Source: Ectopseudomonas chengduensis
Lineage (GTDB): Bacteria > Pseudomonadota > Gammaproteobacteria > Pseudomonadales > Pseudomonadaceae
Length of the DNA stretch: 64,000 nt
Direction: 5' to 3'
Assembly (NCBI RefSeq): GCF_015712065.1
Contig: NZ_JACFYZ010000001.1
Coordinates: 558,001-622,000, forward strand
Shown here: piece by piece, positions 1 to 9,331 of the stretch
Numbering within the stretch: position 1 is the stretch's first letter
Layout of the letters: each line of letters begins with the position of its first letter
Notes under the pieces: model-generated
The model's database searches: none
Seen by the model: the letters and a program-made list of their open reading frames with translations, nothing else
Told to the model about the DNA's origin: nothing
Position numbers and translations under genes: made by a program

Positions 1-1061
1 TGTTCGCGCGCTATTCGGAAAGCTATCGCATGCCGGTGTACCCGACGCACCGCAGCACGGTGGTGCCGGATGTGATCAACGCTGCGGCCAAAACCAGCGC
101 GCTGAAGACCGGCCTGCGTGATGGCGGCAACGGCCTGACCGGCTTCACCGATAGCCGCTACTATGCCTTCCCGATTCCACAGAACGGCCTGGAGGTGGTG
201 TGGAACCACATCACCCGTTACCGCGGTGGCAACCTCAAGCGCAGCATCGTGCAGGCCTCGCCGCAGACCAACGGCGCCTACACCCTGGTGAACTTCGAGG
301 ACGAAGTGGCCTTCCCGGACAACATCCCCGATATCGATCCGGGCAAGGCGGAAAATGCGCTGCTGTTCTTCAAGCAGCGAGTCACCGCGCCGGCGCGTCT
401 GGCCGGCAACGTGCTGCTGGTGCACGACTCGCTCGACCAGGTGGCCGAGCCGCGCATGGCCTGGCTGTACAACGCCGGTCAGCGTCGCGTACGGCGTGCG
501 CCGCAGGTGGCCTATGACGGCCCGGGCACTGCGTCGGACGGTCTACGTACTTCGGACAACTTCGACATGTTCAACGGCGCCCCGGACCGCTACGACTGGA
601 AGCTGGTGGGCAAGCGCGAGCTGTTCATCCCCTACAACAACTACCGCCTGGCGCTGCCGAGCGTGAAGTACGCCGACATCCTCAAGGCCGGGCACATCAA
701 CCAGGACCTGACCCGCTACGAGCTGCACCGTGTGTGGGAAGTGGAGGCGACGCTGAAGTCCGGTGAACGCAACATCTACGCCAAGCGCCGCTTCTATGTC
801 GACGAGGACTCCTGGCAGATCGCCCTGTCCGAGCACTATGACGGTCGCGGCCAGCTCTGGCGTGTCGGCGAGGCCATGCTGCTGCAGCACTACGCGCAGA
901 AGATCCCGGTCTACGCCCTGGAAGCGCTGTACGACGTCATCGCCGGTCGCTACGTCGCCGTCGGCATGGCCAACGAGGAGAAGATGTCGATCCAGTACGG
1001 CACCCAGGCCTCGGCCAAGGACTTCACCCCGGCAGCGCTGCGTAACGCCGGCGTGCGCTGA
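1..1061 (+). CDS. DUF1329 domain protein, C-terminal part (5' end outside window)
   Basis: The reading frame is open from the first bases of the window, so the first internal Met (position 30) is probably not the true start. The visible residues match the DUF1329 family (PF07044), periplasmic or outer-membrane-associated proteins of about 450 residues in Pseudomonas that are usually encoded beside a DUF1302 protein. Typical features are the stretch around RYYAFPIPQNGLE and the aromatic-rich C-terminal half (RYDWKLVGKREL, RRFYVDEDSWQIAL). The biochemical function of the family is not established; links to lipid or sterol-like substrates are only contextual. A hairpin terminator follows at 1081-1116, so the gene ends its own transcript before the LuxR regulator. 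Confidence 0.85.
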   Translation, partial: FARYSESYRMPVYPTHRSTVVPDVINAAAKTSALKTGLRDGGNGLTGFTDSRYYAFPIPQNGLEVVWNHITRYRGGNLKRSIVQASPQTNGAYTLVNFEDEVAFPDNIPDIDPGKAENALLFFKQRVTAPARLAGNVLLVHDSLDQVAEPRMAWLYNAGQRRVRRAPQVAYDGPGTASDGLRTSDNFDMFNGAPDRYDWKLVGKRELFIPYNNYRLALPSVKYADILKAGHINQDLTRYELHRVWEVEATLKSGERNIYAKRRFYVDEDSWQIALSEHYDGRGQLWRVGEAMLLQHYAQKIPVYALEALYDVIAGRYVAVGMANEEKMSIQYGTQASAKDFTPAALRNAGVR

Positions 1062-1080
1062 CCACTAAGCAACTCGAAGC

Positions 1081-1116
1081 AAGCCGGTGTCGCCTTGTGC
1101 GCCGCCGGCTTTTTTC
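1081..1116 (+). terminator. Rho-independent terminator after the DUF1329 gene
   Basis: Arms AAGCCGG (1081-1087) and CCGGCTT (1105-1111) enclose a GC-rich inner part and run into a T tract. It lies 20 bases after the stop codon of the DUF1329 gene. Confidence 0.75.
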
Positions 1117-1231
1117 TGTGCGCCTCCCTCACGTGAATCTCGCGCCATAAGCGCCAAGGGGTGGTCGCACGCGGTAAGCGGGGTACCATCGTCTGGTGGT
1201 TCAACAATGACAAGCAGAGAGAACCGCTGCC

Positions 1232-3838
1232 ATGCCTACCCTTGCCATCGCCCGTCCAAGTGCGTTGCAGGTGCAACCTGCCGATCTACCGCGATTGCCG
1301 CCATGTGTGGTTTCCCGCCCAGCCCTGCTGCAGCGCCTGCTCGCCAGCGAGTCGCGACTGCGCTTGCTGTGCGCGCCTGCCGGTACCGGCAAGAGCGTGC
1401 TGCTCGGCCAGTGCGCACGCCACACACCAGCCGCCGTCGAGCGTGTATGGCTCGATCTCGGTGGCCGCAGCCTGACACCGACGCAGCTGTGCAAGCGACT
1501 GGCCGCAGCCATGCAGTTACCGTTCGACGATGGCGGTGAAGCGGGGCTGATCGATCGGCTGCATGAGCGCGCGGGGCGTTTGTGGATCTTTATCGACGAC
1601 TACCCGCGACAGGCTGACGATGAGCTCGATGCCTGCCTCGACCGATTGTTCGCCGTGGCGCCGCAGCAGGTCACCTGGTGGGTCGCCAGCCGCCGCATAC
1701 CGGCCTGGAACCTGCCGCGCCTGCTGCTGCAGGGCGATCTGCTGGAACTCAAGGGCGAAGAGCTGGCGCTGGATGACGCGGCGCTGAATGAACTGTTGGC
1801 GGCGCTGCAGGTGACGCTGGCGCAAGACGTGCGGCAGGCTCTGCTGGACAGCAGCGAAGGCTGGCTGGCGGCGATTCGCCTGCTGCTGCTCGACGTCGAC
1901 GAGGATGCGCTACGTCAGCGTTTGCAGGCTGGTTGCCCGCTGCTACGCGATTACGTACAGCGCGAGGTGCTGGCCGATCTGGACGAAGAGCTGCGCAGCG
2001 ATATGCATGCACTGGCCTTGTTGCCGCGTTTTTCCCGGTCGCTCTGCGAGCATCTGCTGGAGGGCCGTGGTAGTGAGCTGCTCGGCGAACTGCAACGACG
2101 ACAGCTGTTCGTGCGCAGTCTCGACAGCAGCGGCACCTGGTTCCGCCTGTGGCGACCGCTGGCCGAGGTATTACGTCTTCTGCCGGGTGCGCCGGCGCCG
2201 GCCCCGATCCATGTGCGCGCCTGCCAGTGGTTCGCTCATTACGGCGATATTCGCGAGGCCGTCGAACACGCCCTGCTGGCAGGGCAGGTCGAGGTCGCGG
2301 TCAATTACCTGCAGCGGTTCAGCCAGGAGCAATTGCTGCAGGGGCACTCTGTCGCGCAGTTCCTGCAATGGCGCGAAGAGCTGCCGGCCTGGCTGTTCGC
2401 CAGCTCGCCGCGACTGATTGTGTTGCAGGCCTGGGCCCTGATCATCTGTGCCCGTTTCGATGAAGCTGCCGACTGCATCCAGGGGTTGGCGCATTTCATG
2501 CCGCAACCGGATGAGCGCCGCCAGCGCAAACTGATCGCCCATTGGCAGGCATTGACGGGCGTATTGGCGCGTCAGTGCGGACGCCGTGATGCCCGGATGC
2601 ACTGCGAACAGGCCCTGCAGATGCTGGACGAGGGCAGTTGGTCGCAGCGCGTGCTCTGTTACCAGGCGCTGGCCCAGCAGCATATGGCCGAACATGCGCT
2701 GGACCAGGCCAAGCAGGCGCTGGATCAGGGCCTACGCCTGGCGCGGCTCAATGGCAGCCTGATTTTCGAGGCTTTGCTCAATACCGATCACTGCCTGCTG
2801 CTGCAGATGCGTGGCGAGGCCGGGCGCGCCGCGGAGCTCGCCGAACAGTCCCTGGCGCTGCTGCGCGAACGCTTCAACCATAGCCCGGTGGTCGCTCGCC
2901 TGCTGTTGGTACGGGCCAGCCTGCTGGCCCGTCAGGGTCTCGACGAGGCGGCGCAGCAAGCGTATCGGCTGGGGCTGCAGGAAGCCGAGCACTGCGAGGA
3001 TGCCTACATCATTTCCGGCTACCTCGGCATGCTGGAGCTGGCGGAAAGTCGTGGCGATCTCGACGAGGCCCATCAATGGTTGCAGCGGGCCGAGCGGGTG
3101 ATGCAGTGGTCGCATGTGCCGGAAGTGCGTTACCGCTGTGTGCTGCAGTTACAGGCCGGGCGACTGCTGCTGCGTCAGGGGCAGACCGGGCGCGCGCGTG
3201 AGCTGTTCGCCCAGACCCTGCAGCAGTTGCAGCAGCGGCAGCAACTGGCGCCTTCCGAGTTCTACGATCTGTTGCCGCGCTTGCGTCGTTACCTGGCGCT
3301 GAGCGATCTGCTGCTCGGCCACCACGCTGCCGCTGAGCATGCACTGCGCCTGCTGCTGGAGGAATGCCAGCTCGCCGGGCATCGCAGTCTGGCCTGCGAA
3401 TGTCGGGTCAGCCTGGCCGAGGCGCTGCTCATGCAGGACGAGTTGGAGCAGGCAGATAACCTGTTGCAGCAGGCGCTTGGTGAGGCGCGACAGCTGCGCC
3501 TGTTGCGGCCGTTACAGGAACTGCAGCAGCGTCAGGCGCAATGGCTCGAGCGCCTGTTGCCGGGTGAGGCTGGGCAGAACCTGCATCAGCGCCTGTTCGA
3601 TCCGGCGCCGCGCTTGGATGAGCCGGCCAGTGCCGGTACTGCGCTGCTCAGCTCGCGGGAGTTGGCAGTGCTGCAGTTGATCGCGCAGGGCTGTTCCAAT
3701 CAGGAAATCGCCGATCGTCTGTTCATCTCGCTGCACACGGTCAAGACCCATGCGCGGCGGATCAACGTCAAGCTCGGCGTGCAAAGACGCACCCAGGCCG
3801 TGGCGATGGCCAAGGCGCAGGGGCTGATGGGGGATTGA
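1232..3838 (+). CDS. MalT-like LuxR-family transcriptional regulator with ATPase domain
   Basis: An 868-residue STAND-type regulator. The N-terminal NTPase has a clear Walker A motif APAGTGKS at residues 48-55. A long leucine- and glutamine-rich helical region follows (about residues 330-790, TPR-like sensor repeats as in MalT). A LuxR-type helix-turn-helix lies at about 803-865, containing SSRELAVLQLIAQG and SNQEIADRLFISLHTVKTH. The length and order match the MalT/LAL class (about 900 residues), which activate transcription on binding an inducer and ATP. In Pseudomonas such regulators often sit beside DUF1302/DUF1329 genes, so the gene on its left may be a target; that is inference. The ATG start follows a purine-rich AGAGAGAA. 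Confidence 0.9.
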   Translation: MPTLAIARPSALQVQPADLPRLPPCVVSRPALLQRLLASESRLRLLCAPAGTGKSVLLGQCARHTPAAVERVWLDLGGRSLTPTQLCKRLAAAMQLPFDDGGEAGLIDRLHERAGRLWIFIDDYPRQADDELDACLDRLFAVAPQQVTWWVASRRIPAWNLPRLLLQGDLLELKGEELALDDAALNELLAALQVTLAQDVRQALLDSSEGWLAAIRLLLLDVDEDALRQRLQAGCPLLRDYVQREVLADLDEELRSDMHALALLPRFSRSLCEHLLEGRGSELLGELQRRQLFVRSLDSSGTWFRLWRPLAEVLRLLPGAPAPAPIHVRACQWFAHYGDIREAVEHALLAGQVEVAVNYLQRFSQEQLLQGHSVAQFLQWREELPAWLFASSPRLIVLQAWALIICARFDEAADCIQGLAHFMPQPDERRQRKLIAHWQALTGVLARQCGRRDARMHCEQALQMLDEGSWSQRVLCYQALAQQHMAEHALDQAKQALDQGLRLARLNGSLIFEALLNTDHCLLLQMRGEAGRAAELAEQSLALLRERFNHSPVVARLLLVRASLLARQGLDEAAQQAYRLGLQEAEHCEDAYIISGYLGMLELAESRGDLDEAHQWLQRAERVMQWSHVPEVRYRCVLQLQAGRLLLRQGQTGRARELFAQTLQQLQQRQQLAPSEFYDLLPRLRRYLALSDLLLGHHAAAEHALRLLLEECQLAGHRSLACECRVSLAEALLMQDELEQADNLLQQALGEARQLRLLRPLQELQQRQAQWLERLLPGEAGQNLHQRLFDPAPRLDEPASAGTALLSSRELAVLQLIAQGCSNQEIADRLFISLHTVKTHARRINVKLGVQRRTQAVAMAKAQGLMGD

Positions 3839-3992
3839 GTTCGGCCTGCTGCGCGTCGGCGCTGCTGCGTTAGAGGCAGGCTCACAATGCTCATGTACAA
3901 AAGTACAGTCGCCCGCGACTCCGACCGTTGCTCGCCTGCCTCTGCCTTGCATCGCTCTAGCTCGCGAGGCCTCACAGTGCGGTGATCGCGAG
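3838..3992. repeat. Degenerate copy of a structured dispersed repeat
   Basis: This intergenic stretch is recognisably related to the fuller copy at 23214-23400. Shared blocks include GCGTCGG, TGCTCAT.TACA, GCGACTCCGACCG, CTCGCCTG and CTCTAGCTCGCGAG. Its inner stem is AGAGGCAGGC (3872-3881) with GCCTGCCTCT (3934-3943). The other copy has a different but equally complementary stem at the same place. No coding potential was seen here. Confidence 0.65.
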
Positions 3993-4020
3993 CGGGGATT
4001 CAACCGAGCAAATAGTCAGC

Positions 4021-4092
4021 TCGTAGGGTGGGCTTTAGCCCACCTGGGTTGGTCAGCGTGGGCCGAAGCGGATCGCCGCCCAGCCCACCCTG
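4021..4092. repeat. GTAGGGTGGGC-type imperfect inverted repeat
   Basis: GTAGGGTGGGCTTTAGCCCA begins at 4023 and a diverged inverse, CAGCCCACCCTGC, follows at 4081. It sits directly after the atoE stop codon on the minus strand. The same family of hairpin elements appears at 5578-5632 and, as GTAGGGTGCGCC, at 19417-19495. Confidence 0.6.
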
Positions 4093-4110
4093 CAAGGCCT
4101 CGCTGCCTGG

Positions 4111-5454
4111 TCAGCCGAGGAAGTAGAACGCGCCGCAGATCACCACGCCCGAGTACAGCAGCATGATCAGGCAGTAGCCCATGATGTCGCGGGCGCCGAG
4201 ACCGACGATGCCGAGCAGCGGCAGTGCCCAGAACGGCTGGATCATGTTGGTCCAGGCGTCGCCCCAGGCAATCGCCATGGCGGTGACGGTCGGCGAGACG
4301 CCCAGTGCCTGAGCAGCCGGCAGCATGATCGGGCCTTGCACGGCCCACTGGCCGCCACCAGACGGCACGAACACGTTGACCACGCCAGCGCTGAGGAAGG
4401 CCAGCAGCGGGAAGGTGTCAGCCGAGGACCAGGAGATGAACGCTTCGGTGATCTGCCGGCCGAGGGAAATACCGTCGGCGTTGGCGCCCATCATCATGCC
4501 CATGATCCCGGCATAGAAGGGGAACAGTAGGACGATGCCGCCGATGCCGCGCACGCTCTCGTCCACCGCGCGCATGTAGCGCTCCGGGGTGCCGTGCATC
4601 AGCAGGCCGCTGAACAGGAAGATGGCGATGACCACGTCCAGGCCAAGCACGAAGCCCTTGGTGGCGAAGTGGTTGAACAGGTAGATACCGGCCATGGCCA
4701 CCAGTGCCAGACCGAGGATGCGGCTGTCGTCCAGGCGCTGCGCCGGGGTTTCACGGGCCGGCAGTTCCGCACGCGATTCCACCAGTTTGGCCGGGTCGGC
4801 GATCTTGGCGCCCTGACGCGGGTGCATGGCGCGGTTGAGCAGCGGCAGGCCGATGAACAGCAGGACCACGATGGTCAGGTTCAACGGGCTGAACAGGGTT
4901 TCGGTGATGCTCACCGGATCGGTCAGCACGCCTGCGGTGATGCGCGCCAGATCCGGGCCGCCGGTGGCCATGGACAGCGGAATCGAGCCGGCCAGGCCGC
5001 CGTGCCAGACCAGGAAGCCCGAGTAGGCCGAGGCCACCAGCAGCGGGTAATCGACGCCATCGACCTTGCGTGCCAGGGCGCGGGCGAACACCGCGCCGAT
5101 CACCAGGCCGAAGCCCCAGTTGACCCAGCAACCGACCAGCGCCACCAGGGTGACCATGATGATCGCCTGACCGGGTGTGCGTGCCAGGCCGGCCAGGCGG
5201 TCGAGTTGGCGGTTGATGATCGGCGCGCTGGCCAGGGCGTGGCCGGTGACGAAGATCAGCGACATCTGCATGGCGAAGCCGAGCAGCGTCCAGAAACCGC
5301 TGCTCCAGTGCTGCACCATGGCCGGTAGCGATTGGCCGGTGGAGAAGATACCAGCGAGCAGCACGCCCAGAGTTAGCAAGGCGGAGAAAACGAACGGTGA
5401 GGGCAGGTACTTCTGTACCAGGCTCACGCTCATGCGGGTGAGGGTGTTGAACAT
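4111..5454 (-). CDS. atoE: AtoE-type short-chain fatty acid transporter
   Basis: A 447-residue integral membrane protein of the AtoE family (TIGR00366/PF02667), which imports short-chain fatty acids such as acetoacetate or butyrate across the inner membrane. It is hydrophobic throughout. Recognisable segments are the N-terminal VQKYLPSPFVFSALLTLG and the conserved VPSGGGQWAVQGPIM near the C-terminus. The start chosen is the ATG at 5454, preceded by AAGAGG at good spacing; the frame stays open another 88 codons upstream, but those residues are not family-like. It is the last gene of the minus-strand set dhcA-dhcB-atoB-atoE. The same order occurs in P. aeruginosa (PA1999-PA2002, from memory). 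Confidence 0.92.
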   Translation of the reverse strand: MFNTLTRMSVSLVQKYLPSPFVFSALLTLGVLLAGIFSTGQSLPAMVQHWSSGFWTLLGFAMQMSLIFVTGHALASAPIINRQLDRLAGLARTPGQAIIMVTLVALVGCWVNWGFGLVIGAVFARALARKVDGVDYPLLVASAYSGFLVWHGGLAGSIPLSMATGGPDLARITAGVLTDPVSITETLFSPLNLTIVVLLFIGLPLLNRAMHPRQGAKIADPAKLVESRAELPARETPAQRLDDSRILGLALVAMAGIYLFNHFATKGFVLGLDVVIAIFLFSGLLMHGTPERYMRAVDESVRGIGGIVLLFPFYAGIMGMMMGANADGISLGRQITEAFISWSSADTFPLLAFLSAGVVNVFVPSGGGQWAVQGPIMLPAAQALGVSPTVTAMAIAWGDAWTNMIQPFWALPLLGIVGLGARDIMGYCLIMLLYSGVVICGAFYFLG

Positions 5455-5577
5455 GGATGACGCCTCTTTCTTATGGTTGTGTAAGGGCTTTACCAGGCAT
5501 TCAGGGTTGGCTATGCCTGCGGGTTGCAGTGGATATGACAACGCTCGGCCGAGGCCGAGCGGGTGGTTGTGTTGAAC

Positions 5578-5632
5578 CGTAGGGCGGGTGCAACCCGCCA
5601 TCCCTGTAGTGGCGGGTTGCACCCGCCCTACG
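5578..5632. repeat. Perfect 23-bp inverted repeat between atoB and atoE
   Basis: The arms at 5578-5600 and 5610-5632 are exact reverse complements, with a 9-base loop TCCCTGTAG. The outer sequence CGTAGGGCGGGTGCAACCCG places it in the GTAGGGYGGG family seen also at 4021-4092 and 19417-19495. It lies in the transcribed spacer of the atoB-atoE unit and would form a very stable RNA hairpin. Confidence 0.85.
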
Positions 5633-5644
5633 TTTTCTAGCTGC

Positions 5645-6826
5645 TCAGGCGCGCTCGATGGCCAGTGCCACGCCCTGGCCGCCACCGATGCACAGCGTGG
5701 CAAGGCCTTTCTTGACATCGCGGCGGATCATCTCGTGCAGCAGGGTCACCAGCACGCGGCAGCCCGAGGCGCCGATGGGATGGCCGAGGGCGATGGCACC
5801 GCCGTTGACATTGACCTTGTCGGCATCCCAGCCCAGCTCCTGGCCGACCGACAGCGCCTGGGCCGCGAAGGCCTCGTTGGCCTCGATCAGGTCCAGGTCG
5901 GCCATGCTCCAGCCGGCCTTGTCCAGGCAGCGACGGGTGGCCGACACCGGGGCGATGCCCATGATCGCCGGGTCGACACCGGCGTTGGCATAGCCTTTGA
6001 TCTTCGCCAGCACGGGCAGACCCAGCGCCTGCGCCTTGGCCGCGCTCATCAGCAGCACGGCAGCGGCGCCGTCGTTGAGGCTGGAGGCGTTGCCGGCTGT
6101 AACGCTGCCGTCTTTCTTGAATGCGGGTTTGAGCTTGGCCAGGGATTCGGCTGTGGTGCCGGCGCGCGGCTGCTCGTCACGGGCGAAGGCGATAGGGTCG
6201 CCCTTGCGCTGCGGGATCAGCACTGGAGTGATCTCGGCATCGAAGCGGCCGGCTTCGATGGCGGCCACGGCCTTCTGCTGCGACTCGGCGGCGAAGGCGT
6301 CCTGGGCTTCACGGCTGATGCCGTATTTCTCCACCAGATTCTCGGCGGTGATGCCCATGTGGTAGTCGTTGAAGGCGTCCCACAGGCCGTCGACGATCAT
6401 GCTGTCGAGCATCTGCGCGTGGCCCATGCGCAGGCCGGTGCGGGCCTTGGGCAGCACGTAGGGCGCCAGGCTCATGTTCTCCATACCGCCGGCGATGATC
6501 ACCTCGGCGTCACCGCAGCGAATGGCCTGGGCAGCCAGGTGCAGGGCTTTCAAGCCCGAGCCACAAACCTTGTTCAGGGTCATGGCCGGTACGGCATGGG
6601 GCAGGCCGGCACGAATGGCGGCCTGGCGCGCGGGGTTCTGGCCACTGCCTGCGGTAAGCACCTGGCCAAGGATCACTTCATCGACCTGGGCTGCGTCGAG
6701 GCCGGTCTGCTCCAGCAGGCGCTTGATGACGATGGCGCCGAGTTCCGGCGCAGGAATCTCGGCCAGGCTGCCCTGGAAGCTGCCGATGGCGGTGCGGGTG
6801 GCGGCAACGATGACGACGTCTTGCAT
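5645..6826 (-). CDS. atoB: Acetyl-CoA C-acetyltransferase (thiolase II)
   Basis: A full-length thiolase of 393 residues, the normal length for the family. It begins [19 protein letters not shown], carries the acyl-enzyme cysteine motif [10 protein letters not shown], the second signature [15 protein letters not shown], and the C-terminal [11 protein letters not shown]. It cleaves acetoacetyl-CoA with CoA to two acetyl-CoA in the cytoplasm. That is the expected next step after the CoA-transferase encoded immediately upstream (dhcA/dhcB). The spacer to dhcB holds a REP-like hairpin followed by a run of T on the minus strand, so expression may be partly uncoupled from dhcAB. Confidence 0.95.
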   Translation of the reverse strand: MQDVVIVAATRTAIGSFQGSLAEIPAPELGAIVIKRLLEQTGLDAAQVDEVILGQVLTAGSGQNPARQAAIRAGLPHAVPAMTLNKVCGSGLKALHLAAQAIRCGDAEVIIAGGMENMSLAPYVLPKARTGLRMGHAQMLDSMIVDGLWDAFNDYHMGITAENLVEKYGISREAQDAFAAESQQKAVAAIEAGRFDAEITPVLIPQRKGDPIAFARDEQPRAGTTAESLAKLKPAFKKDGSVTAGNASSLNDGAAAVLLMSAAKAQALGLPVLAKIKGYANAGVDPAIMGIAPVSATRRCLDKAGWSMADLDLIEANEAFAAQALSVGQELGWDADKVNVNGGAIALGHPIGASGCRVLVTLLHEMIRRDVKKGLATLCIGGGQGVALAIERA

Positions 6827-6858
6827 GGGAAATCCTCTTGGCGCGGTAGGGCGGAAAA

Positions 6859-6944
6859 AGCTTCGCGGATGAATCCGCTCCTACAGGGTGTAGGACATAG
6901 CCAAAAAAACGCTCTGTAGGCGCCGTGCGTGGTGGCGCCTACAG
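6859..6944 (-). terminator. REP-like hairpins with T-run between dhcB and atoB
   Basis: Two hairpins lie in the spacer. A Pseudomonas REP-type GCGGAT-GA-ATCCGC sits at 6865-6878. A second hairpin has arms 6914-6924 and 6934-6944 (CTGTAGGCGCC with its complement). Read on the minus strand, the second is followed after four bases by seven T residues (6902-6909 on the plus strand are A-rich), the form of an intrinsic terminator or attenuator inside the operon. Confidence 0.6.
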
Positions 6945-6957
6945 AACGGTAGACAAC

Positions 6958-7614
6958 TTAGAAGCTCATTTCCGGTACGTGTTCGGGGACGATCAGCTTG
7001 CCGGCGGTCTTGGCGACGATTTCCTCGACGCTCACGCCCGGTGCGCGCTCGCGCAGGATGAAGGCGTTGTCCTCGATCTCCAGGTAGGCCAGATCGGTCA
7101 GCACCTTGCGAATGCAGCCGCAGCCGGTCAGCGGCAGACTGCAATGCTCCAGCAGCTTGGATTCGCCGTCCTTGGACGCGTGGGTCATGGTTACGATGAT
7201 GTTGTCGGCGCCGGCCACCAGGTCCATGGCGCCGCCCATGCCCTTGACCAGCTTGCCGGGGATCATCCACGAGGCGATATTGCCGCGCACGTCTACCTCA
7301 AAGGCGCCGAGCACGGTGAGGTCGACGTGGCCGCCACGGATCATGGCGAAGGACTGCGACGAGTCGAAGATCGCCGCGCCCTTGATCGCGGTGACGGTCT
7401 GCTTGCCGGCGTTGATCATGTCGGCGTCCACTTCTTCTTCGGTGGGGAAGGCGCCCATGCCGAGCAGGCCGTTCTCTGACTGCAGCATCACCTGCATGCC
7501 TTCGGGTACGTAGTTGGCCACCAGGGTGGGAATGCCGATGCCGAGGTTGACGTAGAAGCCGTCCTGCAGCTCGCGGGCGACGCGCTGGGCCATTTGTTCA
7601 CGGGTAAGAGCCAT
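6958..7614 (-). CDS. dhcB: 3-oxoacid / dehydrocarnitine CoA-transferase subunit B
   Basis: A 218-residue beta subunit of a family I CoA-transferase. It contains the conserved VNLGIGIPTLVANYVPEG and SENGLLGMG; in this family the glutamate of the SENG motif forms the covalent thioester. It pairs with the alpha subunit encoded 11 bases upstream. Together they transfer CoA from succinyl-CoA or acetyl-CoA to a 3-oxoacid. Gene order and sequence resemble P. aeruginosa dhcA-dhcB, needed for 3-dehydrocarnitine use, but acetoacetate (AtoA/ScoB) cannot be excluded from sequence alone. Confidence 0.9.
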   Translation of the reverse strand: MALTREQMAQRVARELQDGFYVNLGIGIPTLVANYVPEGMQVMLQSENGLLGMGAFPTEEEVDADMINAGKQTVTAIKGAAIFDSSQSFAMIRGGHVDLTVLGAFEVDVRGNIASWMIPGKLVKGMGGAMDLVAGADNIIVTMTHASKDGESKLLEHCSLPLTGCGCIRKVLTDLAYLEIEDNAFILRERAPGVSVEEIVAKTAGKLIVPEHVPEMSF

Positions 7615-7625
7615 GGTCTTTCTCC

Positions 7626-8324
7626 TCAGGCGCGCAGCGTGCGTTTTTCGATGCGTTTCTCGAAGTTGCCGCAGATCAGCCGGTCGACGTAGATGCCGGG
7701 GGTGTGAATCTGCGTCGGGTCGAGTTCACCGGGTTCGACGATCTCCTCGACCTCGACCACGGTGATGCGCCCGGCAGTGGCGACCACCGGGTTGAAGTTC
7801 TGCGCGGTGTGGCGGTAGACCACATTGCCGAAGTGGTCGGCTTTCCAGCCCTTGACGATGGCGAAGTCGCCGGTGATGGCCGGCTCGAGGATGTAGTGGC
7901 GGCCGTTGATTTCGCGCGCTTCCTTGCCTTCGGCGACCGGGGTGCCATAGCCGGTAGCGGTGAAGAAAGCGGGGATGCCGGCGCCGCCAGCGCGCAGCTT
8001 CTCGGCCAGGGTGCCTTGCGGGGTGAGTTCGACTTCCAGCTCGCCGGAGAGCAGTTGCTGTTCGAACAGGGCGTTCTCGCCGACGTAGGAGGCGATCATC
8101 TTGCGGATCTGCCGGTCTTCCAGCAGCACGCCGAGGCCGAAGCCATCGACGCCGCAGTTGTTGGACACCACGGTCAGATCGCGCACGCCACGACGGCGGA
8201 TCTCGGCGATCAGGTTCTCGGGGATGCCGCACAGGCCGAAACCGCCGGCCAGTACGGTCATGCCGTCCTGTAGGCCGTCCAGGGCTTCTGCATAGCTGCC
8301 GACGCGTTTGTCGAGTCCGCTCAT
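7626..8324 (-). CDS. dhcA: 3-oxoacid / dehydrocarnitine CoA-transferase subunit A
   Basis: A 232-residue alpha subunit of the CoA-transferase heterodimer, with the family signature [13 protein letters not shown] near residues 25-37 and the glycine-rich [18 protein letters not shown] in the middle. The start at 8324 (MSGLDKRV) is preferred because AGAGAGG precedes it; the open frame reaches 8381 but the extra 19 residues are not family-like. It is the first gene of the minus-strand operon and faces the LysR gene across a 123-base spacer, the usual arrangement for LysR control. Confidence 0.9.
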   Translation of the reverse strand: MSGLDKRVGSYAEALDGLQDGMTVLAGGFGLCGIPENLIAEIRRRGVRDLTVVSNNCGVDGFGLGVLLEDRQIRKMIASYVGENALFEQQLLSGELEVELTPQGTLAEKLRAGGAGIPAFFTATGYGTPVAEGKEAREINGRHYILEPAITGDFAIVKGWKADHFGNVVYRHTAQNFNPVVATAGRITVVEVEEIVEPGELDPTQIHTPGIYVDRLICGNFEKRIEKRTLRA

Positions 8325-8447
8325 TCGAGGCTGCCTCTCTTTTGTCGTTATGGGGCAGGAGCACTGCCAGGCTGCGGTCAAGCTTCAGTGCTGCGAGCTT
8401 ATTTGTTAAGTTTGTTTTTCCTCTTGATTGATCAGGTAAATAAATCA
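8325..8447. promoter_or_regulatory. Divergent LysR/dhcA promoter region
   Basis: A 123-base spacer between divergent start codons. It is AT-rich next to the LysR gene, where TTATTT (8400-8405) and AAATAA (8439-8444) form a loose dyad, as expected for LysR binding sites. No exact operator can be named from one sequence. Confidence 0.4.
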
Positions 8448-9329
8448 ATGACCGTCAAGCAGCTACGCGCCTTTCTCGCCGTGGCGCAAAGCCTGAGCTT
8501 CGCCCAGGCCTGCGAACGCCTGCATCTGTCGCAGCCGGCGCTGAGCCTGGCGATCAAGAACCTGGAGCAATCGCTCGGTGGCCAGTTGCTGGTGCGCACC
8601 ACCCGCAGCGTGGCGCTGACGCCGGAGGGCGAGACACTGTTACCGATTGCCGTGCGCCTGCTCGCCGACTGGGACAACGCCGAGGATTTGTTGCACCAGC
8701 ACTTCACCCTGCAGATGGGCAAGGTGGCGGTGGCGGCCATGCCATCGTTCGCCGGTAACCGTCTGCCGGCAGCGCTGCGCGCGTTTCGCGACGCCTACCC
8801 ACGGGTCAACGTGACGGTGCATGACGTGATCAACGAACAGGTGATGGAGATGGTGCGCGACGGTCGCGTCGAGCTGGGCATCGCCTTCGAGCCGGCAACC
8901 CTCGATGGCTTGCAGTTCACCCCGCTTTACGAGGACCGTTTCGTCGCCGTGGTGCCGGTCGCCAGCAAGTTGGCCGAGCAGTCCGCTCTGACCTGGGCAC
9001 AGCTGCTGGAGCAGCCCTTCATCACCCTGCAACGGCCTTCGGCGGTGCGCCTGCTGCTGGAAGACAGCGTGATCTCCAGCCACGGCAAGCTGCCGGTAGC
9101 GTTCGAGAGTCATCAGTTGGTGACGGTCGGGCGCATGGTCGCCGAAGGCCTCGGCGTCAGCGCCGTGCCGCAACTGTGCCGGCAGCAGATGGAAGAGCTG
9201 GGCGCCCGCTGCCTACCGCTGAGCGAGCCACAGGTGTCGCGTCGCGTCGGCCTGCTGCACCAGGCCGGGCATCAGCTATCCAGCGCGGCGCAGGCGTTGA
9301 GTGAGACCTTGTTGAGACAGGAGCAGTGA
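8448..9329 (+). CDS. dhcR: LysR-family regulator of the dhcAB-atoB-atoE operon
   Basis: A 293-residue LysR protein. The N-terminal winged helix-turn-helix reads MTVKQLRAFLAVAQSLSFAQ, then SQPALSLAIKNLEQSLGGQLLVRTTRSVALTPEG. A normal-length effector-binding domain follows (about residues 90-290). The start at 8448 was chosen because the HTH begins there; the 20 upstream residues of the open frame are hydrophobic and not LysR-like. It is divergent from dhcA, and by position corresponds to P. aeruginosa DhcR (from memory). The inducer is not visible in the sequence. Confidence 0.85.
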   Translation: MTVKQLRAFLAVAQSLSFAQACERLHLSQPALSLAIKNLEQSLGGQLLVRTTRSVALTPEGETLLPIAVRLLADWDNAEDLLHQHFTLQMGKVAVAAMPSFAGNRLPAALRAFRDAYPRVNVTVHDVINEQVMEMVRDGRVELGIAFEPATLDGLQFTPLYEDRFVAVVPVASKLAEQSALTWAQLLEQPFITLQRPSAVRLLLEDSVISSHGKLPVAFESHQLVTVGRMVAEGLGVSAVPQLCRQQMEELGARCLPLSEPQVSRRVGLLHQAGHQLSSAAQALSETLLRQEQ

Positions 9330-9331
9330 TG

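Noticed and set aside
5588..6919. 443-codon plus-strand open frame opposite atoB
   Set aside because: The minus strand carries a full-length thiolase with all motifs; the antisense frame is Gly/His/Gln-rich and starts inside the hairpin at 5578-5632.
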